A DNA stretch of 64,000 nt from Bolinopsis microptera (GCF_026151205.1 NC_087074.1:12319182-12383181), one strand, 5' to 3'. Counted from the stretch's first letter, positions 11,039-22,526 are shown. A program made the numbers and translations. Notes: generated by a model from the sequence alone, not told the origin.

Positions 11039-11510
11039 GGTGATACTGAATCATGAATACTCGTAAAATATATGTTCCATATATTACCGTCGCGTCGACG
11101 AGTCCAACTCGGCGCGCGTCCTGGTAGGTTGTAAACCTACAACACAGAATTAAAAACAAAGTGGTTGGATCCGCTTTTACTTTGCTGGGCGGCGCTCAGC
11201 CTGTCATTTGTCATTCCGCCGAATCTCTATGTTTATGAACATAATAGCCTGGGGTCCCCAGGTAACTCTTACTAGTACTAAATCGCTTAACGGGTGATAC
11301 TCGTAAAATATCTGTTCCATATTTCACCTAACCATGTGCTTTCGCGCCATTTCGGGCGCGCTTGTTTCACAAGTCAAGGCGGGTGAGGCGGGCGCGCGCT
11401 ACTGCAAGCGCAAGGGCTCTGGATAGAGCAAGTTCCATATATTGGACCGTCGACGAGTCCAACTCGGCGCGCATCCTGATTCCTGGTAGGTTGTAAGCTT
11501 ACAATAAATC
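11039..11510 (+). repeat. Direct repeat pair around TTGTAAGCTTACAA
   Basis: GGTGATACT...CTCGTAAAATAT and ...GACGAGTCCAACTCGGCGCGC...CTGGTAGGTTGTAA occur at about 11039-11145 and again at about 11293-11505. Each copy ends at a small palindrome (TTGTAAACCTACAA or TTGTAAGCTTACAA). Confidence 0.55.
11184..11263 (+). mobile_element. Short MITE, family B copy
   Basis: GCGCTCAGCCTGTCAT, then TCATTCCGCCGAATCTC, then GCCTGGGGTCCCCAGGTAA. Inverted relative to the 10911 copy. Confidence 0.6.
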
Positions 11511-11673
11511 GCTCGCCCAAATTTTAAGAAAATTCTTGTGAGTATTGGTGTATTTTTGGACGCTGATTCCGAATCACCCCCATGACATAAGGTAAAAAAA
11601 TGCTTGGTTTCAATTATAATAAGACTTGTATCACGTTGTGACCCCCACGGTCGTTTCACTATGGTTTATGGTG

Positions 11674-11746
11674 TTACTGGGCCGCGCTCAGCCTGTCATT
11701 CCGCCGAATCTCTATTGATGAACATGATAGCCTGAGGTCCCCAGGT
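11674..11746 (+). mobile_element. Short MITE, family B copy
   Basis: Starts TTACTGGGCCGCGCTCAGCC and ends GTCCCCAGGTAA; the imperfect inverted termini are clearest in this copy. Confidence 0.65.
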
Positions 11747-11765
11747 AAACTATGGTGACGATACA

Positions 11766-11812
11766 GGGGGAGCCGCGCACTTCGTGCGCGGCGGGTCATA
11801 CAACGTATGACA
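11766..11812 (-). repeat. Double-hairpin repeat, copy 2
   Basis: Reverse-oriented partner of 10378-10430. Its GC stem (GCCGCGCAC-TTC-GTGCGCGGC) differs in the loop from copy 1, but pairing is kept. Confidence 0.65.
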
Positions 11813-12616
11813 AAATAAGACCTATCCAGGGAATCCCAGTATTCAGTTCTTGATGTCAATCAATTCCAGTATATTTAATTTTAGTTCCTGGCATCGCATC
11901 CAATAATTTAATTTAATTCCCCTAGATGGTTCTAATTAGAATAAGACCTATTCAGGAATCCCAGTACTCAGTTCTTGATGCTCAATCAATTCCAACTGTA
12001 TATTTAATTCTAGTTCCTAGCATTCAATAATTTAATGTAATTCCCCTAGATGGTTCCAATTAAAATAACAAATAAGACCTATCAACTATCCAGGGAATCC
12101 CAGTATTCAGTTCTTGATGTCAATTAATTCCAGTATATTTAATTCTAGTTCCTGGCATCGCATCCAATTGATTCACGATGTCAATCCTTCGCAGCTCGGT
12201 GAGGCACAGTGGTGCATCTCGCCGATCTACCGAGAAGCATTATTTGATGCGCGCGCGACCCAGTAGTGCATCGCGCTACAACGCATCCAATAATTTAATT
12301 TAATTCCCCTAGATGGTTCCAATTAAAATAACAAATAAGACCTATCCACTATCCAGGGAATCCCAGTATTCAGTTCTTGATGTCAATTAATTCCAGTATA
12401 TTTAATTCTAGTTCCTGGCATCGCATCCAATTGATTCACGATGTCAATCCTTCGCAGCTCGGTGAGGCACAGTGGTGCATCTCGCCGATCTACCGAGAAG
12501 CATTATTTGATGCGCGCGCGACCCAGTAGTGCATCGCGCTACAACGCATCCAATAATTTAATTTAATTCCCCTAGATTGTTCTAATTAGAATAAGACCTA
12601 TTCTATTCAGGGAATC
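11812..12616 (+). repeat. Tandem satellite, about 130-260 bp units
   Basis: AATAAGACCTAT...CAGGGAATCCCAGTATTCAG starts units at about 11813, 11940, 12070, 12332 and 12590. Units include TTCCTGGCATCGCATCC and TTCCCCTAGATGG. Two of them carry an insert with the CTCGGTGAGGCACAGTGGTG ... GCATTATTTGATGCG repeat (about 12175-12285 and 12437-12545). The array resumes at 19932 after a large insertion. Confidence 0.8.
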
Positions 12617-12670
12617 GGGGGGGGGGGGGGGGGGCCAATGGCATAAAATGGCATAAAATGGCATAAAATG

Positions 12671-12713
12671 TTGACGGATGTTACTCGTCTAAATTTCTTC
12701 GAAGTAGCGCGCG
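12671..12713 (+). mobile_element. 121-bp MITE, left part (split by LTR element)
   Basis: TTGACGGATGTTACTCG up to GTAGCGCGCG, continuing at 18551-18632. CATAAAATG lies directly on both outer sides, a 9-bp flank repeat, although the host sequence here is itself a tandem of GCATAAAATG. Confidence 0.75.
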
Positions 12714-14037
12714 TGTTAGGTACGTGTGTATTACCTCAGAACTAGAAGTTAAGTTGAACCCCAGTATGCTGCGTTTAATTCCAGTTTAATTCCTTGGCAT
12801 AAGGTTTCATAAAGATGAATCAAGTGATAACTTATATGATTAAGATCCGATTGGATAGGTTTGCAGAGCAATGCAGCCATTGGTCAGAAAGGACATTTAG
12901 TGTTATTAGAATTATTTATAACGAAATTATTGGATTAATAGAGTTATTGAATTCATCAATTAGTGGAACGATATTTTAACCAGTTTTAAAAACCGGGATT
13001 TGTATTAATAATCTGTTTGTTTGCAATAACCTGTTTGTAATAACCTGTTTGTTGCTACCTGGATAACGCGCTGGACCGCCTCTTCCACTGGAGCTCCTCT
13101 TCCACAGAACACCTAGACTACAAAAAGATGAAAGAAAAGATTCTCACTGCCGTTAGCTGTGGCCGTCTGCCTTTAGCCTTTTCCCGAACGCCTCTCCTAT
13201 GATTGTTTTTCCCTACACGGCCCGGGTGTTAGTATGCTGCGCTCTCTCCCACGTCACTAGTTTCATAAATAGAAGTCACCAGAACATTGCAATTGGTTCC
13301 CGTCACTTCCGTAAATTCCCGCTAAGCTAGGAAGTTTGTTGCTCGAGGTAATATTGTGGTGAGCCTATCCTACCTGGTTGCTTGTCCTAACCTTAGCAGC
13401 ACCTACATTATTACCTCGACATTCCCCTCCCACGGATTCTGCCCTCGTTGGCAGCATTGAAGGAACGTAGCCATGATATAGCAGCTACCTGTCCATCGTC
13501 CAGAGAGAGAGTCAGCCAGTCCGTTATAATACACACCAGTTCCCATTGATCACCCAGCTACCCAACTGATTTAGGGTAACGGACTTTACCATGAGATTGA
13601 ACACTTATTTTATGTACGATTGGATTGGTCTTGCATTATTTTACAATCCTTTACTTATTCACTTGTTTTAATTGGTTATCTTCCAGATATAAATTCATCT
13701 AAAAGTTCGAAGTTAAAACTCTAGATATAAATTAACCTAAAGGTTCGAAGTCCATAATTATAACATAAATTCCTGTCATAAATCTACCATCGTACACTGA
13801 GAGTTTGGGTTTGAACTATGCCCTGAGTGAGTCTCAAACCGGGAGGTATTCCATAATATCGGAACCTGAATATCCATACTCTAGTTAAAAGGAGCCCATT
13901 ATACGTAGTTAAATTAATACCATCACAATTTAATGAAATATAATAAATAAATAATCTCTAGAAGTCATGGAAAATTGGAGCAGTAAATAGGCCGTTAAGT
14001 AAGTTGTCGTGCTGAAATCCGAGTACGCATCTTAACA
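12714..14037. repeat. Long terminal repeat, left
   Basis: 1,324 bp with TGTTA/TAACA ends. It contains a CT-rich block with TCTTCCACTGGAGCTCCTC and paired TTCGAAGT motifs near 13710-13760. Confidence 0.95.
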
Positions 14038-14766
14038 ATGTAGCCCTAATGCGGCTCTCTCTGTACAAATTTTGGTAGCAAAATTTCAAAAATCTGGAAG
14101 AGACGCCAAACTTTAGTTTGCTCGTTTTTCTTGTTAGTGCACCGTTAGTGCAATTTGTTTATTTACATTGATAGTAGTTGTTGCAGCCATCACCATAGAA
14201 TGATGAAGCCACAACTGAGAAGTTTTGATGATGATATAATGGTTTAGTGTAGAAGTGGAAAAGAATTTATAAGATATTGTGGGGTAGATATAATGATGAT
14301 GATATTTGGGCAAGAGGGATATGATGATGAGAATTGGGAAGAGATTTGGTAAATGAGATGAAGATGTGATGATGATGATGTGAAAGGGAAAGTGGTGATA
14401 AATACCATAGGTAATATACGGCCGTATAATTGGGTATAGATGGGAATGATGAGAGGAGATGTATGATAAAGTTGAGAAGATTACGGGATATTATGAGATG
14501 TTGAAATGTGAGACAAGTATATTATGGGGAGATAAACTGCAGTATAAATTATTAGCCGGCTAAAGGGATACGGGGTTCAGAAGATGTTGTGAAGTTAATG
14601 GGAGGAGGTGCTATAATGGTTGTTGACAAGGCGTTAGTTTTGATAAGTAGATGGGCTTCTTATCTGTTATTTGGGTGTTGTGATACCGCCAAATGCGCGC
14701 TTGGTGGTTAGAAACACTTCAGATCCAGTGAGACCCTTCGAACTTTGAAACTAAGATTGGCAACAT

Positions 14767-15007
14767 GATTTAGCGTAATAGGGTATGCGGACGTGAAGAA
14801 GAGAAGATATTTGAATTATGATGAGACAGAGGGAGATTTGATAAAGGGGTTGTTGTTTAGAAATAAAGATGATTTAGCGTAATAGGGTATGCGGACGTGA
14901 AGCTAAGAGAAGATATTTGAATTATGATGAGACAAAGGGGGATTTGATAAAGGGGTTGTTGTTTAGAAATAAAGATGTTAGTGTAATAGGGTATGCGGAC
15001 GTGAAGA
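14767..15007 (+). repeat. Tandem repeat, about 104 bp x 2.3, inside LTR element
   Basis: TAATAGGGTATGCGGACGTG occurs three times. The first two full units run from 14767 and 14871 and include GATAAAGGGGTTGTTGTTTAG. The surrounding 14200-15060 is purine-rich on this strand. Confidence 0.8.
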
Positions 15008-15622
15008 TGGGGAAGATGAATTGAGATGAGACGAGATGAGACGAGTAATATGAGATTTTATAAAGGGTATATTGGTTAAAGTTGGCATAGTTGGAAATAT
15101 GTTGGGAGATAAGGGATACACATTTTATTGGATGCAGGGTATTTTAAGTTGTGAGTGTTGGCTGGTGGCTGCACAGTTATTAATGCAAATTGATTGTTTA
15201 CTGCATCATGCAGTATTATTATTTTTTATCTTGAAGTTTCCGCAGAATACTGAGACAGATCAGCAGCTGCAGTAATTCAAGTATTATACAGAGCGTGAAG
15301 AAGAATAACGCCTGTCTTTTAGTTACGAACAAAGTTGAGAGAACTTTGAAGGTCAGAGGTTTTAACGAGAATAAATAAGTTAGAATATTGTTTTTTTAAA
15401 GCAGCAAACCCTTTTGTGCTGTGTTTTGAATTGTGTAACTATAAGTAGATTCGGCTGATCGAAGTATAGCCGCTAGTTGTAAGATATTTCAAAGCCAAGT
15501 AATTTTAGTTTGGGTCAAGCTTTTGTGGTATAGAAAGTTTATCTGTCGTAAACAGGTACAATCATTATTTCATAATACAGGAGTTATGAGTTTCCCTATC
15601 TAGGACCCAAGCTGTCAACGCT

Positions 15623-15949
15623 GTGGATACAGCCATCACACCGGACATTAATGACACGACCAATAAGTTAAACACTATTATTGATTTACTATCTGTTAAT
15701 GCAATCAGCCAAGTCGTACCACGTGAAGTTCAGCCTGTAAACCCAAATACCGATACTCCCGCTTACAATAATGGCCTCAACCTCCCATACAATTACCAAG
15801 GATCACGAGTAAGCATCGGACTACCAAACACAAATTACCCTGGACAACAATCCAACAACTTTGACAACATGGCTTTCAGCAGCCAAGATGCACGCTACAA
15901 TGACCACTACAATGACCATGAGGACAATGACTTTAATTATAGGTATTAA
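15623..15949 (+). CDS. Orphan 108-residue ORF in LTR element
   Basis: This is the only interior frame with protein-like composition. It encodes a small protein with a short hydrophobic/helical start (TNKLNTIIDLLSVNAIS) followed by an Asn/Pro/Tyr/Asp-rich, probably disordered C-terminal half ending in DFNYRY. No zinc knuckle, protease or RT motif is present. It could be a gag remnant, a new accessory protein or a chance frame. It may also continue a frame open upstream of its ATG. Confidence 0.35.
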   Translation: MDTAITPDINDTTNKLNTIIDLLSVNAISQVVPREVQPVNPNTDTPAYNNGLNLPYNYQGSRVSIGLPNTNYPGQQSNNFDNMAFSSQDARYNDHYNDHEDNDFNYRY

Positions 15950-16342
15950 GTTGTGGGCATGTATATTTCTTTCTTTTTTTTTCTTTTATTAAAAAATTAA
16001 TTTATTGAAGCTTGTGGCAACAAGTCTGTATATTTTAATCATGACACACCAACATTTATACCAGATTCCTGGAAATCCTTTAATTCCTGATAATGGCATT
16101 AGTGGCTCTACAATCTACATTTCTTAGAAATTCCGAAATTCTCTGTGCAAATTTAATTAGTCCGGATATTCCTAGAAATCCAGATCCGCCCGTTATATTA
16201 AATTTTATCAAACCTTATGCCCAAGAATTTAGAGTTTGTTTTGAAGAAAAGATAGTTAGTTTTTCAAGTAGTTTTTTAAATGTACGATTTTTTTTAAAAC
16301 GATTAAAGGAAAGGGCATTGGGAAGAGGGATGAGCTCCTTAT

Positions 16343-17226
16343 AATCCCAGTGCCCAACAGGGGGAGGCGGATCCGCGAGGATCCGGGGACACGTTAAACA
16401 ATTCTATAGTGCTGGAGAGGAAACTGAAGGCTCCCGTGTCTAACGAAGTGTGAATTAACACACTGCCTTGGTACCCTCTAGTCGGCCGTGTTTTCGGGCT
16501 ACCTGGTGTTCAGTACCTGGAGCTTGTCACCCCCAGGACTGAACATACGTCCCCAGGCAAGTGGAACACGGTGGTACGTGGACGACAGTCCACACCTAGC
16601 TAGTATCTTATCTTTTTGAACCCCACAAAGGTGGAAAATTACCCAGAAAGGGAGTAAATAAAAATTTGGAAGATAAGATCTAGTGAACAGGCAAGGCAAG
16701 AGAAAACGGTCAAAGTTCATAGTTGTGACAGCTAAGTCCTCTATGGATAAGACCGTCGGTGGAACCTAGGAGTGCCAATCCCACTTACTGGTCATCCATC
16801 GCTACAGACTGGGTCCCTTGCCGGTAGGTTCACATATGCGTAACATCCTTTTATGTAAAAGGTTGCGTGATCTGCTCAATGTACAGTCGGGCCTACATAA
16901 GCTAAAAGCGACTTGGTCTTTATGATCGTCCAGTTAGTAAGCGAATGTAGCTGTTGTGATCAAGGGGATTAAAAAGTGAACCTTGGGAAGCAATGGGCAG
17001 TTCTTTAAACTGCGGAAATGGGGTCAGCTCAGACTGCGCCTGGTTACACATAATGATTAAGTAAGAATAAGTAAGTAAGTAAGGGTGCATAAAAATTAAA
17101 AGTTATGATTGAATAGAAGCAGTTGAAATGTAACAGGAGGTCGAAGACCAGAAGTGTATTTTATAAAGTTCTTAAATTATAGATGGGGTTGTTATGACGG
17201 GGACGTCCTAAAATTGATCGGGGACA
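16343..17226. other. Interior of LTR element, GC-richer, non-coding
   Basis: No ORF of note. The local palindrome GGATCCGCGAGGATCC lies near 16368-16383, with CACGTTAAACAATTC and GGTGGTACGTGG motifs. A polypurine tract was not obvious before 17227. Confidence 0.4.
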
Positions 17227-18550
17227 TGTTAGGTACGTGTGTAGTACCTCAGAACTAGAAGTTAAGTTGAACCCCAGTATGCTGCGTTTAATTCCAGTTT
17301 AATTCCTTGGCATAAGGTTTCATAAAGATGAATCAAGTGATAACTTATATGATTAAGATCCGATTGGATAGGTTTGCAGAGCAATGCAGCCATTGGTCAG
17401 AAAGGACATTTAGTGTTATTAGAATTATTTATAACGAAATTATTGGATTAATAGAGTTATTGAATTCATCAATTAGTGGAACGATATTTTAACCAGTTTT
17501 AAAAACCGGGATTTGTATTAATAATCTGTTTGTTTGCAATAACCTGTTTGTAATAACCTGTTTGTTGCTACCTGGATAACGCGCTGGACCGCCTCTTCCA
17601 CTGGAGCTCCTCTTCCACAGAACACCTAGACTACAAAAAGATGAAAGAAAAGATTCTCACTGCCGTTAGCTGTGGCCGTCTGCCTTTAGCCTTTTCCCGA
17701 ACGCCTCTCCTATGATTGTTTTTCCCTACACGGCCCGGGTGTTAGTATGCTGCGCTCTCTCCCACGTCACTAGTTTCATAAATAGAAGTCACCAGAACAT
17801 TGCAATTGGTTCCCGTCACTTCCGTAAATTCCCGCTAAGCTAGGAAGTTTGTTGCTCGAGGTAATATTGTGGTGAGCCTATCCTACCTGGTTGCTTGTCC
17901 TAACCTTAGCAGCACCTACATTATTACCTCGACATTCCCCTCCCACGGATTCTGCCCTCGTTGGCAGCATTGAAGGAACGTAGCCATGATATAGCAGCTA
18001 CCTGTCCATCGTCCAGAGAGAGAGTCAGCCAGTCCGTTATAATACACACCAGTTCCCATTGATCACCCAGCTACCCAACTGATTTAGGGTAACGGACTTT
18101 ACCATGAGATTGAACACTTATTTTATGTACGATTGGATTGGTCTTGCATTATTTTACAATCCTTTACTTATTCACTTGTTTTAATTGGTTATCTTCCAGA
18201 TATAAATTCATCTAAAAGTTCGAAGTTAAAACTCTAGATATAAATTAACCTAAAGGTTCGAAGTCCATAATTATAACATAAATTCCTGTCATAAATCTAC
18301 CATCGTACACTGAGAGTTTGGGTTTGAACTATGCCCTGAGTGAGTCTCAAACCGGGAGGTATTCCATAATATCGGAACCTGAATATCCATACTCTAGTTA
18401 AAAGGAGCCCATTATACGTAGTTAAATTAATACCATCACAATTTAATGAAATATAATAAATAAATAATCTCTAGAAGTCATGGAAAATTGGAGCAGTAAA
18501 TAGGCCGTTAAGTAAGTTGTCGTGCTGAAATCCGAGTACGCCACTTAACA
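17227..18550. repeat. Long terminal repeat, right
   Basis: 1,324 bp, near-identical to the left LTR, followed by the GCGCG duplication. Confidence 0.95.
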
Positions 18551-18632
18551 GCGCGCCGCTTTCTTCTCGAAATGGCCCGACGGCACGAGCTACGAAGTAG
18601 CGCGCGCCGGGCCAGATCATTAACAATGGTCA
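18551..18632 (+). mobile_element. 121-bp MITE, right part
   Basis: GCGCGCCGCTTTCTTCTCG to ATTAACAATGGTCAA. Continuation of 12671-12713 after the LTR insertion; the first five bases are the duplicated target. Confidence 0.75.
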
Positions 18633-18949
18633 ACATAAAATGGAGACTTTTTCTATGGAGAAAATGGAAAAACCCATGAGTAATTCTCCATTTTCTCCAT
18701 TTTATGCCATGAATTTTGTCTTCGAAATTTCATCTTTAACACCATTTAACACCTAAATTGGACATCCTAACATGTTTATTCACGCTTACTAGGGGCGTAA
18801 CAACAAACAAGCTTATGAAAGCTCATAGTAGGCTACTAGATGCTTATACTAGGTTAGTATAGGCACACTTCAGGCAAACTCATAATTACTCAAGCCTAGT
18901 GTAAAGTTATTTCTACAGGCTACATGACAGCAGGAGTGAGTAATAGGGG

Positions 18950-19790
18950 AGAGTAATAGGCACTGAGAAGTGAGACCTAAATCCTCGACAGTCGAAACAA
19001 GCTCGCACTGCAAAGGGGAGGCCTGCCTTCCGAGATCGCATTACCAGGGGAAGCCTCGAGTCCCAATTTGTGTATCGAGGGGTAGGTGCAGACTTCGATA
19101 AACCGAAAAACCAAAAAAATATTTTCGGCTTATAATGAAGAGGGTAGCATGAAACGTGGAGAAAAGTGGTTTTTAGAAAAACTTTGAAACATTTTGACTT
19201 CGAAAATTTTCGGCCCGAGTCATTCTCGATACGTACCTCTCGTATCGAGAGCTCCCGATTCCGAGCTCGTGTTGCAAAGGGGAGGCCTGCCTTCCGAGAT
19301 CGCATTACCAATTACCAGGGGGAAGCCTCGAGTCCAAAATTGTGTACCGAGGGGTAATTTCTAAGTCAAAATTTTTCAAAGTTTTTCTGAAAAACACTTT
19401 TCTCTACGTTTCATGCTACCTTGTTCATTTTAAGCCGAAAATATTTTTTCGGTCAAAATTTTTCAAATTTTTTCTGAAAACCGCTTTTCTCCGCGTTTCA
19501 TGCTACTCTGTTCATTATTTGCCGAAAATATTTTTTCGCTTTTTCGAAGTCCACACCTTCCCCTCGATACACAATTTTGGACTCGAGGTAATGCGATCTC
19601 GGAAGGCAGGCCTCCCCTTTGCAACACGAGCTCGGAATCGGGAGCTCTCGATACGGGAGGTACGTATCGAAAATGACTCGGACCGAACATTTTCTAAGTC
19701 AACATTTTTCAAAGTTTTTCTGAAAACCACTTTTCTCCATGTTTCATGATACTCTGTTCATTATTGGCCGAAAATATCTTTTTTTTAAAT
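18950..19790. repeat. Complex foldback block
   Basis: Several inverted and direct copies of a unit with CTCGGAAGGCAGGCCTCCCC (or its complement), CGAGCTC, TACGTATCGA and TTTTTCAAAGTTTTTCTGAAAA. The 19166-19330 segment pairs with 19570-19735 in reverse orientation. Reading frames through it are repeat artefacts. Confidence 0.7.
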
Positions 19791-19931
19791 AATTTTTCTC
19801 GAAATTCTAAATTTTTCAGGTTTTCAATGGCATAAAATGGCATAAAATGGAGACTATTTCTATGGAGAAAATGGAAAAACCTATGAGTAATTCTCCATTT
19901 TCTCCATTTATGCCATTGGCCCCCCCCCCCC

Positions 19932-19968
19932 AGGGAATCCCAGTACTCAGTTCTTGATGCTTCCCTGG
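19932..19968 (+). repeat. Satellite resumes
   Basis: CAGGGAATCCCAGTACTCAG and TTCTTGATGCT continue the 11812-12616 satellite, marking the right edge of the large insertion. Confidence 0.7.
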
Positions 19969-21554
19969 AGAGTTATGGCATATGGGCAAAAAACCGTTTT
20001 GGTCACGTGACAGGCTAGTAAAACATGAATTCGATTGTTTAGGGCTCAGGTTAGCCTTAGGGTTGTGGTAAGGGTTATAGAAAGCTTCGTGGTTATGGTT
20101 AGGGTTGCTTGTTACACACACCCTATCAAGTTGATCATTGTTAATCATTAATGGTCTGGCCCGGCGCGCGCGTAGTGACATCCGTCAGTCGAGACTCAAG
20201 AGGGCTTTGATTTTATCTTAATATGTAATATATACTATTACTATTACTAATCTGGTTCCGCTGTAGTATAGCTTGGTCAGCTTTTTAATTTATCCGGGAT
20301 CATTATTTTACGGATGGGGTACGGATGATACCCGTATATAATATATTTGATATCACTATAAAACCCAGCGGTGCGTCGATGAGATTAAAAATTAAAAAGT
20401 CAAACCCAAGATTTTGAAGGTTTTAAACGTCAAAATAAAATATGATAAAATTCAGTACTTGTACATACTATGTTACAAAATAAGTAAACATCAATATCAG
20501 CTTTCAAAACGTAAGGTAACCCCAGCCATACTCGTAACACAAACAATATCATGGTGCTGTCTAACCTTCCTTCTCGACAAAAGGGCAATTATTTTCATGA
20601 ACGTTTAGGAGCGCAATTAATAAGAACAATTCGTTCTTATGGGCTGTCATTTCCATCGTCCACTAAAATAATTCGAACATAAAAGAGCAAATAGCGATAA
20701 TCTCAGATCACTTGGATTCATCATGCATCAGTTGTGTTATTACGATGATATTTTCATATCTTGGAGCAAATAAATATTCCACCGAATATTATGTTTAGAT
20801 ATAAAGTCAACTGTCCTCATCTCACCATGTGTTAAATGACGATAATGAATCTCAAACAAAAATCAGCTTAATGTCCAAAACATTTTGGATATAATTATGA
20901 TAAAATTGTTATCTTAAAACCAGCTCTATTTCAAATATAGTTTCATTCAAAGAATCATACGCATATGCTAACAACTAATCCTAAACTTTACCAATATAAA
21001 TCACGATTGATATAATATATATTATATAAAAATGTATTGACAAGCTATCATAGAATTCAAACTCGATGAAAACGTGAAACACGGTGTAACAACGAATATT
21101 ATGTTAAGAAGTCATTTAAATCAAATTAATCTGTCTGAAATTCTAAAAATGAAGTCTGAAACCCGAAATTTTGAGAAACGGTATTCAACGTAGCCCTAAA
21201 TAATCTGTAAAACTCGATGATGAAAATTATCTGAATTGTAGGGGTAAAACTTAAAACAATAAATCTAAATATTAAACCATTTGGTTTGGTAGAATTTCTC
21301 TATCAATCTGTTACTGAATATAACTCTACTACACACAAATTACCATGTAAATGTAATCAACATAAAAATGATATTAATATTATTCGGTTTTATAACAAGG
21401 ACTGAAGAATGAAAGAAATCGAGCAGCATGCTTATGAGAGGCAGAGTTAGTGATGGCAACATAATGACGCGATTGACATCTCCAAATATGGTTATCACCA
21501 GATATTGTCCCGCCAAATATGGTCTTTAAACGATAGTATCTATCGCATTATTAT
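19969..21554. other. Intergenic, no gene seen
   Basis: Contains a degenerate reversed copy of the TTGAC MITE (20131-20190) and a loose GGTTAG/AGGGTT-rich patch (20040-20110). The rest is AT-rich and lies downstream of the DLG5 stop codon. No polyadenylation site was chosen. Confidence 0.45.
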
Positions 21555-21658
21555 TCATTGATTGCTCTGCCGAACCCACATGACGTTTGCTGCATTGTCA
21601 CGGATATAGTCTTTGATTTTCAGGAACACTTCCTCCATAGAAACCCCACTAAACGTTG
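21555..21658 (-). CDS. DLG5: DLG5-like MAGUK, exon 14 (C-terminus)
   Basis: Last coding exon. It enters in phase 1 after TTTTCAG and runs through SGVSMEEVFLKIKDYI and NVMWVRQSNQ to TGA at 21555-21557. It corresponds to the last helix of the guanylate kinase-like fold, where MAGUKs have a helix followed by a W-V motif close to the C-terminus. Confidence 0.88.
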
Positions 21659-21856
21659 CTGAAAATATAAGACTGTGAAGGAACGTTCACATATAGTATA
21701 TTTTTAGATCTCTCCGGTTCTTAATGCAGCATATTTGCGCGTATTTTTTTGAACGTTTCTTAATCCATAGATTTTCGATAGCTGGATCATAAACTCTGGA
21801 ATAGATCTGCGGTAATAGTACTTAAACTCCATTTTAATATTGTTTATCGAACTTAC

Positions 21857-21951
21857 CACTAAATTTATCGCTGAAACCGCGTTCCAACTTGACCGCTTTT
21901 TCAAAGACTTTCTGCGCTTGCTCAATCGAACAGCGCTCATTAAACTGCTGT
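21857..21951 (-). CDS. DLG5: DLG5-like MAGUK, exon 13
   Basis: Encodes QQFNERCSIEQAQKVFEKAV and LERGFSDKFS, the lid/C-terminal helix region of the GK domain (E-Q-A-x-K-x-x-E-K-A). Acceptor TTTTAACAG, donor GTAAGT; phases match both neighbours. Confidence 0.88.
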
Positions 21952-22173
21952 CTGTTAAAATTTACAGGTTATTAATTTCAAGTTAAAATTTCAAGTTCTG
22001 TGGAACGGGATGTTAAACTGTACAAGCAGTTTAGGACCGTTTATCATATTATCTTTTATATAATTAACCATAAAAATGTATAAACTGCTAAAATGGAGAA
22101 CATAAATAAAATGGATCATGAATATTATCCAGTAATTAATCTTAATTGATTAATTAATTAGTTGATTAGTTAC

Positions 22174-22295
22174 CTGATGTCTTGAGCTGATTTAAACTTG
22201 ACGAATATTACGATAGGGAAGAGATCGACCGAATGCAGTCTGTCTATGGAGTGTATGCCGACGTTTAGCACACAGTGCCTGTTCGCTTTTGCTAC
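22174..22295 (-). CDS. DLG5: DLG5-like MAGUK, exon 12
   Basis: Encodes VAKANRHCVLNVGIHSIDRL and LFPIVIFVKFKSAQDI. This is the central beta-strand region of GK domains (H-C-x-L-x-V, then P-I-x-I-F-x-K). Flanked by AG and GTAACT. Confidence 0.9.
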
Positions 22296-22421
22296 CTGAT
22301 AAAAATAATTTCTTCACTGATCCCTTTCAAGACTCAGTACCAGTATTACAGTGTTCAAGCGGTATGTACTAGGTAATTGTGAAATCGTGGGTAAGTTTAT
22401 TGATCTTTTGTAAAGCATTAC

Positions 22422-22526
22422 CTCTTTAATAGCGTTGCCGCTGTAGTAATATGTGTGTCCGCTGATGTGTCTGCATTCCACAAACTTGTCGTCTTCTCTA
22501 CCAGCTTGTATATCTTCTATTTGTTG
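22422..22526 (-). CDS. DLG5: DLG5-like MAGUK, exon 11
   Basis: Encodes QQIEDIQAGREDDKFVECRH and GHTYYYSGNAIKEV, matching the GK segment with F-V-E and G-x-x-Y. 105 bp, in phase 0 at both ends. Confidence 0.9.

Larger units (their letters stand above)
12714..18550. mobile_element. Non-autonomous LTR retrotransposon, 5,837 bp
   Basis: Two direct repeats of exactly 1,324 bp (12714-14037 and 17227-18550) begin TGTTAGG and end CTTAACA, the usual TG...CA form. The 5-bp target duplication GCGCG lies at 12709-12713 and 18551-18555. The uninterrupted MITE copy at 10676 shows the empty site. By eye the LTRs differ at only three positions (12731/17244 and the two bases at 14029-14030/18542-18543), so insertion is recent. 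The 3.2-kb interior has no recognisable gag, protease, reverse transcriptase or integrase, so mobility must have depended on another element's proteins. Orientation could not be fixed: no clear primer-binding site was found. Confidence 0.93.
12617..19931. mobile_element. TIR element with G/C-run ends, enlarged by nested insertions
   Basis: The left end is a G-run followed by GGCCAATGGCATAAAATGG; the right end is CCATTTATGCCATTGGCC followed by a C-run. Both flanks carry satellite sequence and CAGGGAATC directly adjacent, which fits an 8-9 bp target duplication (hAT-like). Without the nested elements it would be about 1.4 kb. The right half holds foldback copies with CCATTTTCTCCAT / ATGGAGAAAATGG stems. 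No transposase is visible. Confidence 0.6.

Noticed and set aside
19166-19749. Overlapping ORFs on both strands near 18.9-19.8 kb.
   Set aside because: They are readings of an inverted-repeat block; both strands give the same peptides (MVFRKTLK, FRDRIT).
20040-20110. Telomere-like GGTTAG/AGGGTT patch.
   Set aside because: Irregular and degenerate, no tandem unit.
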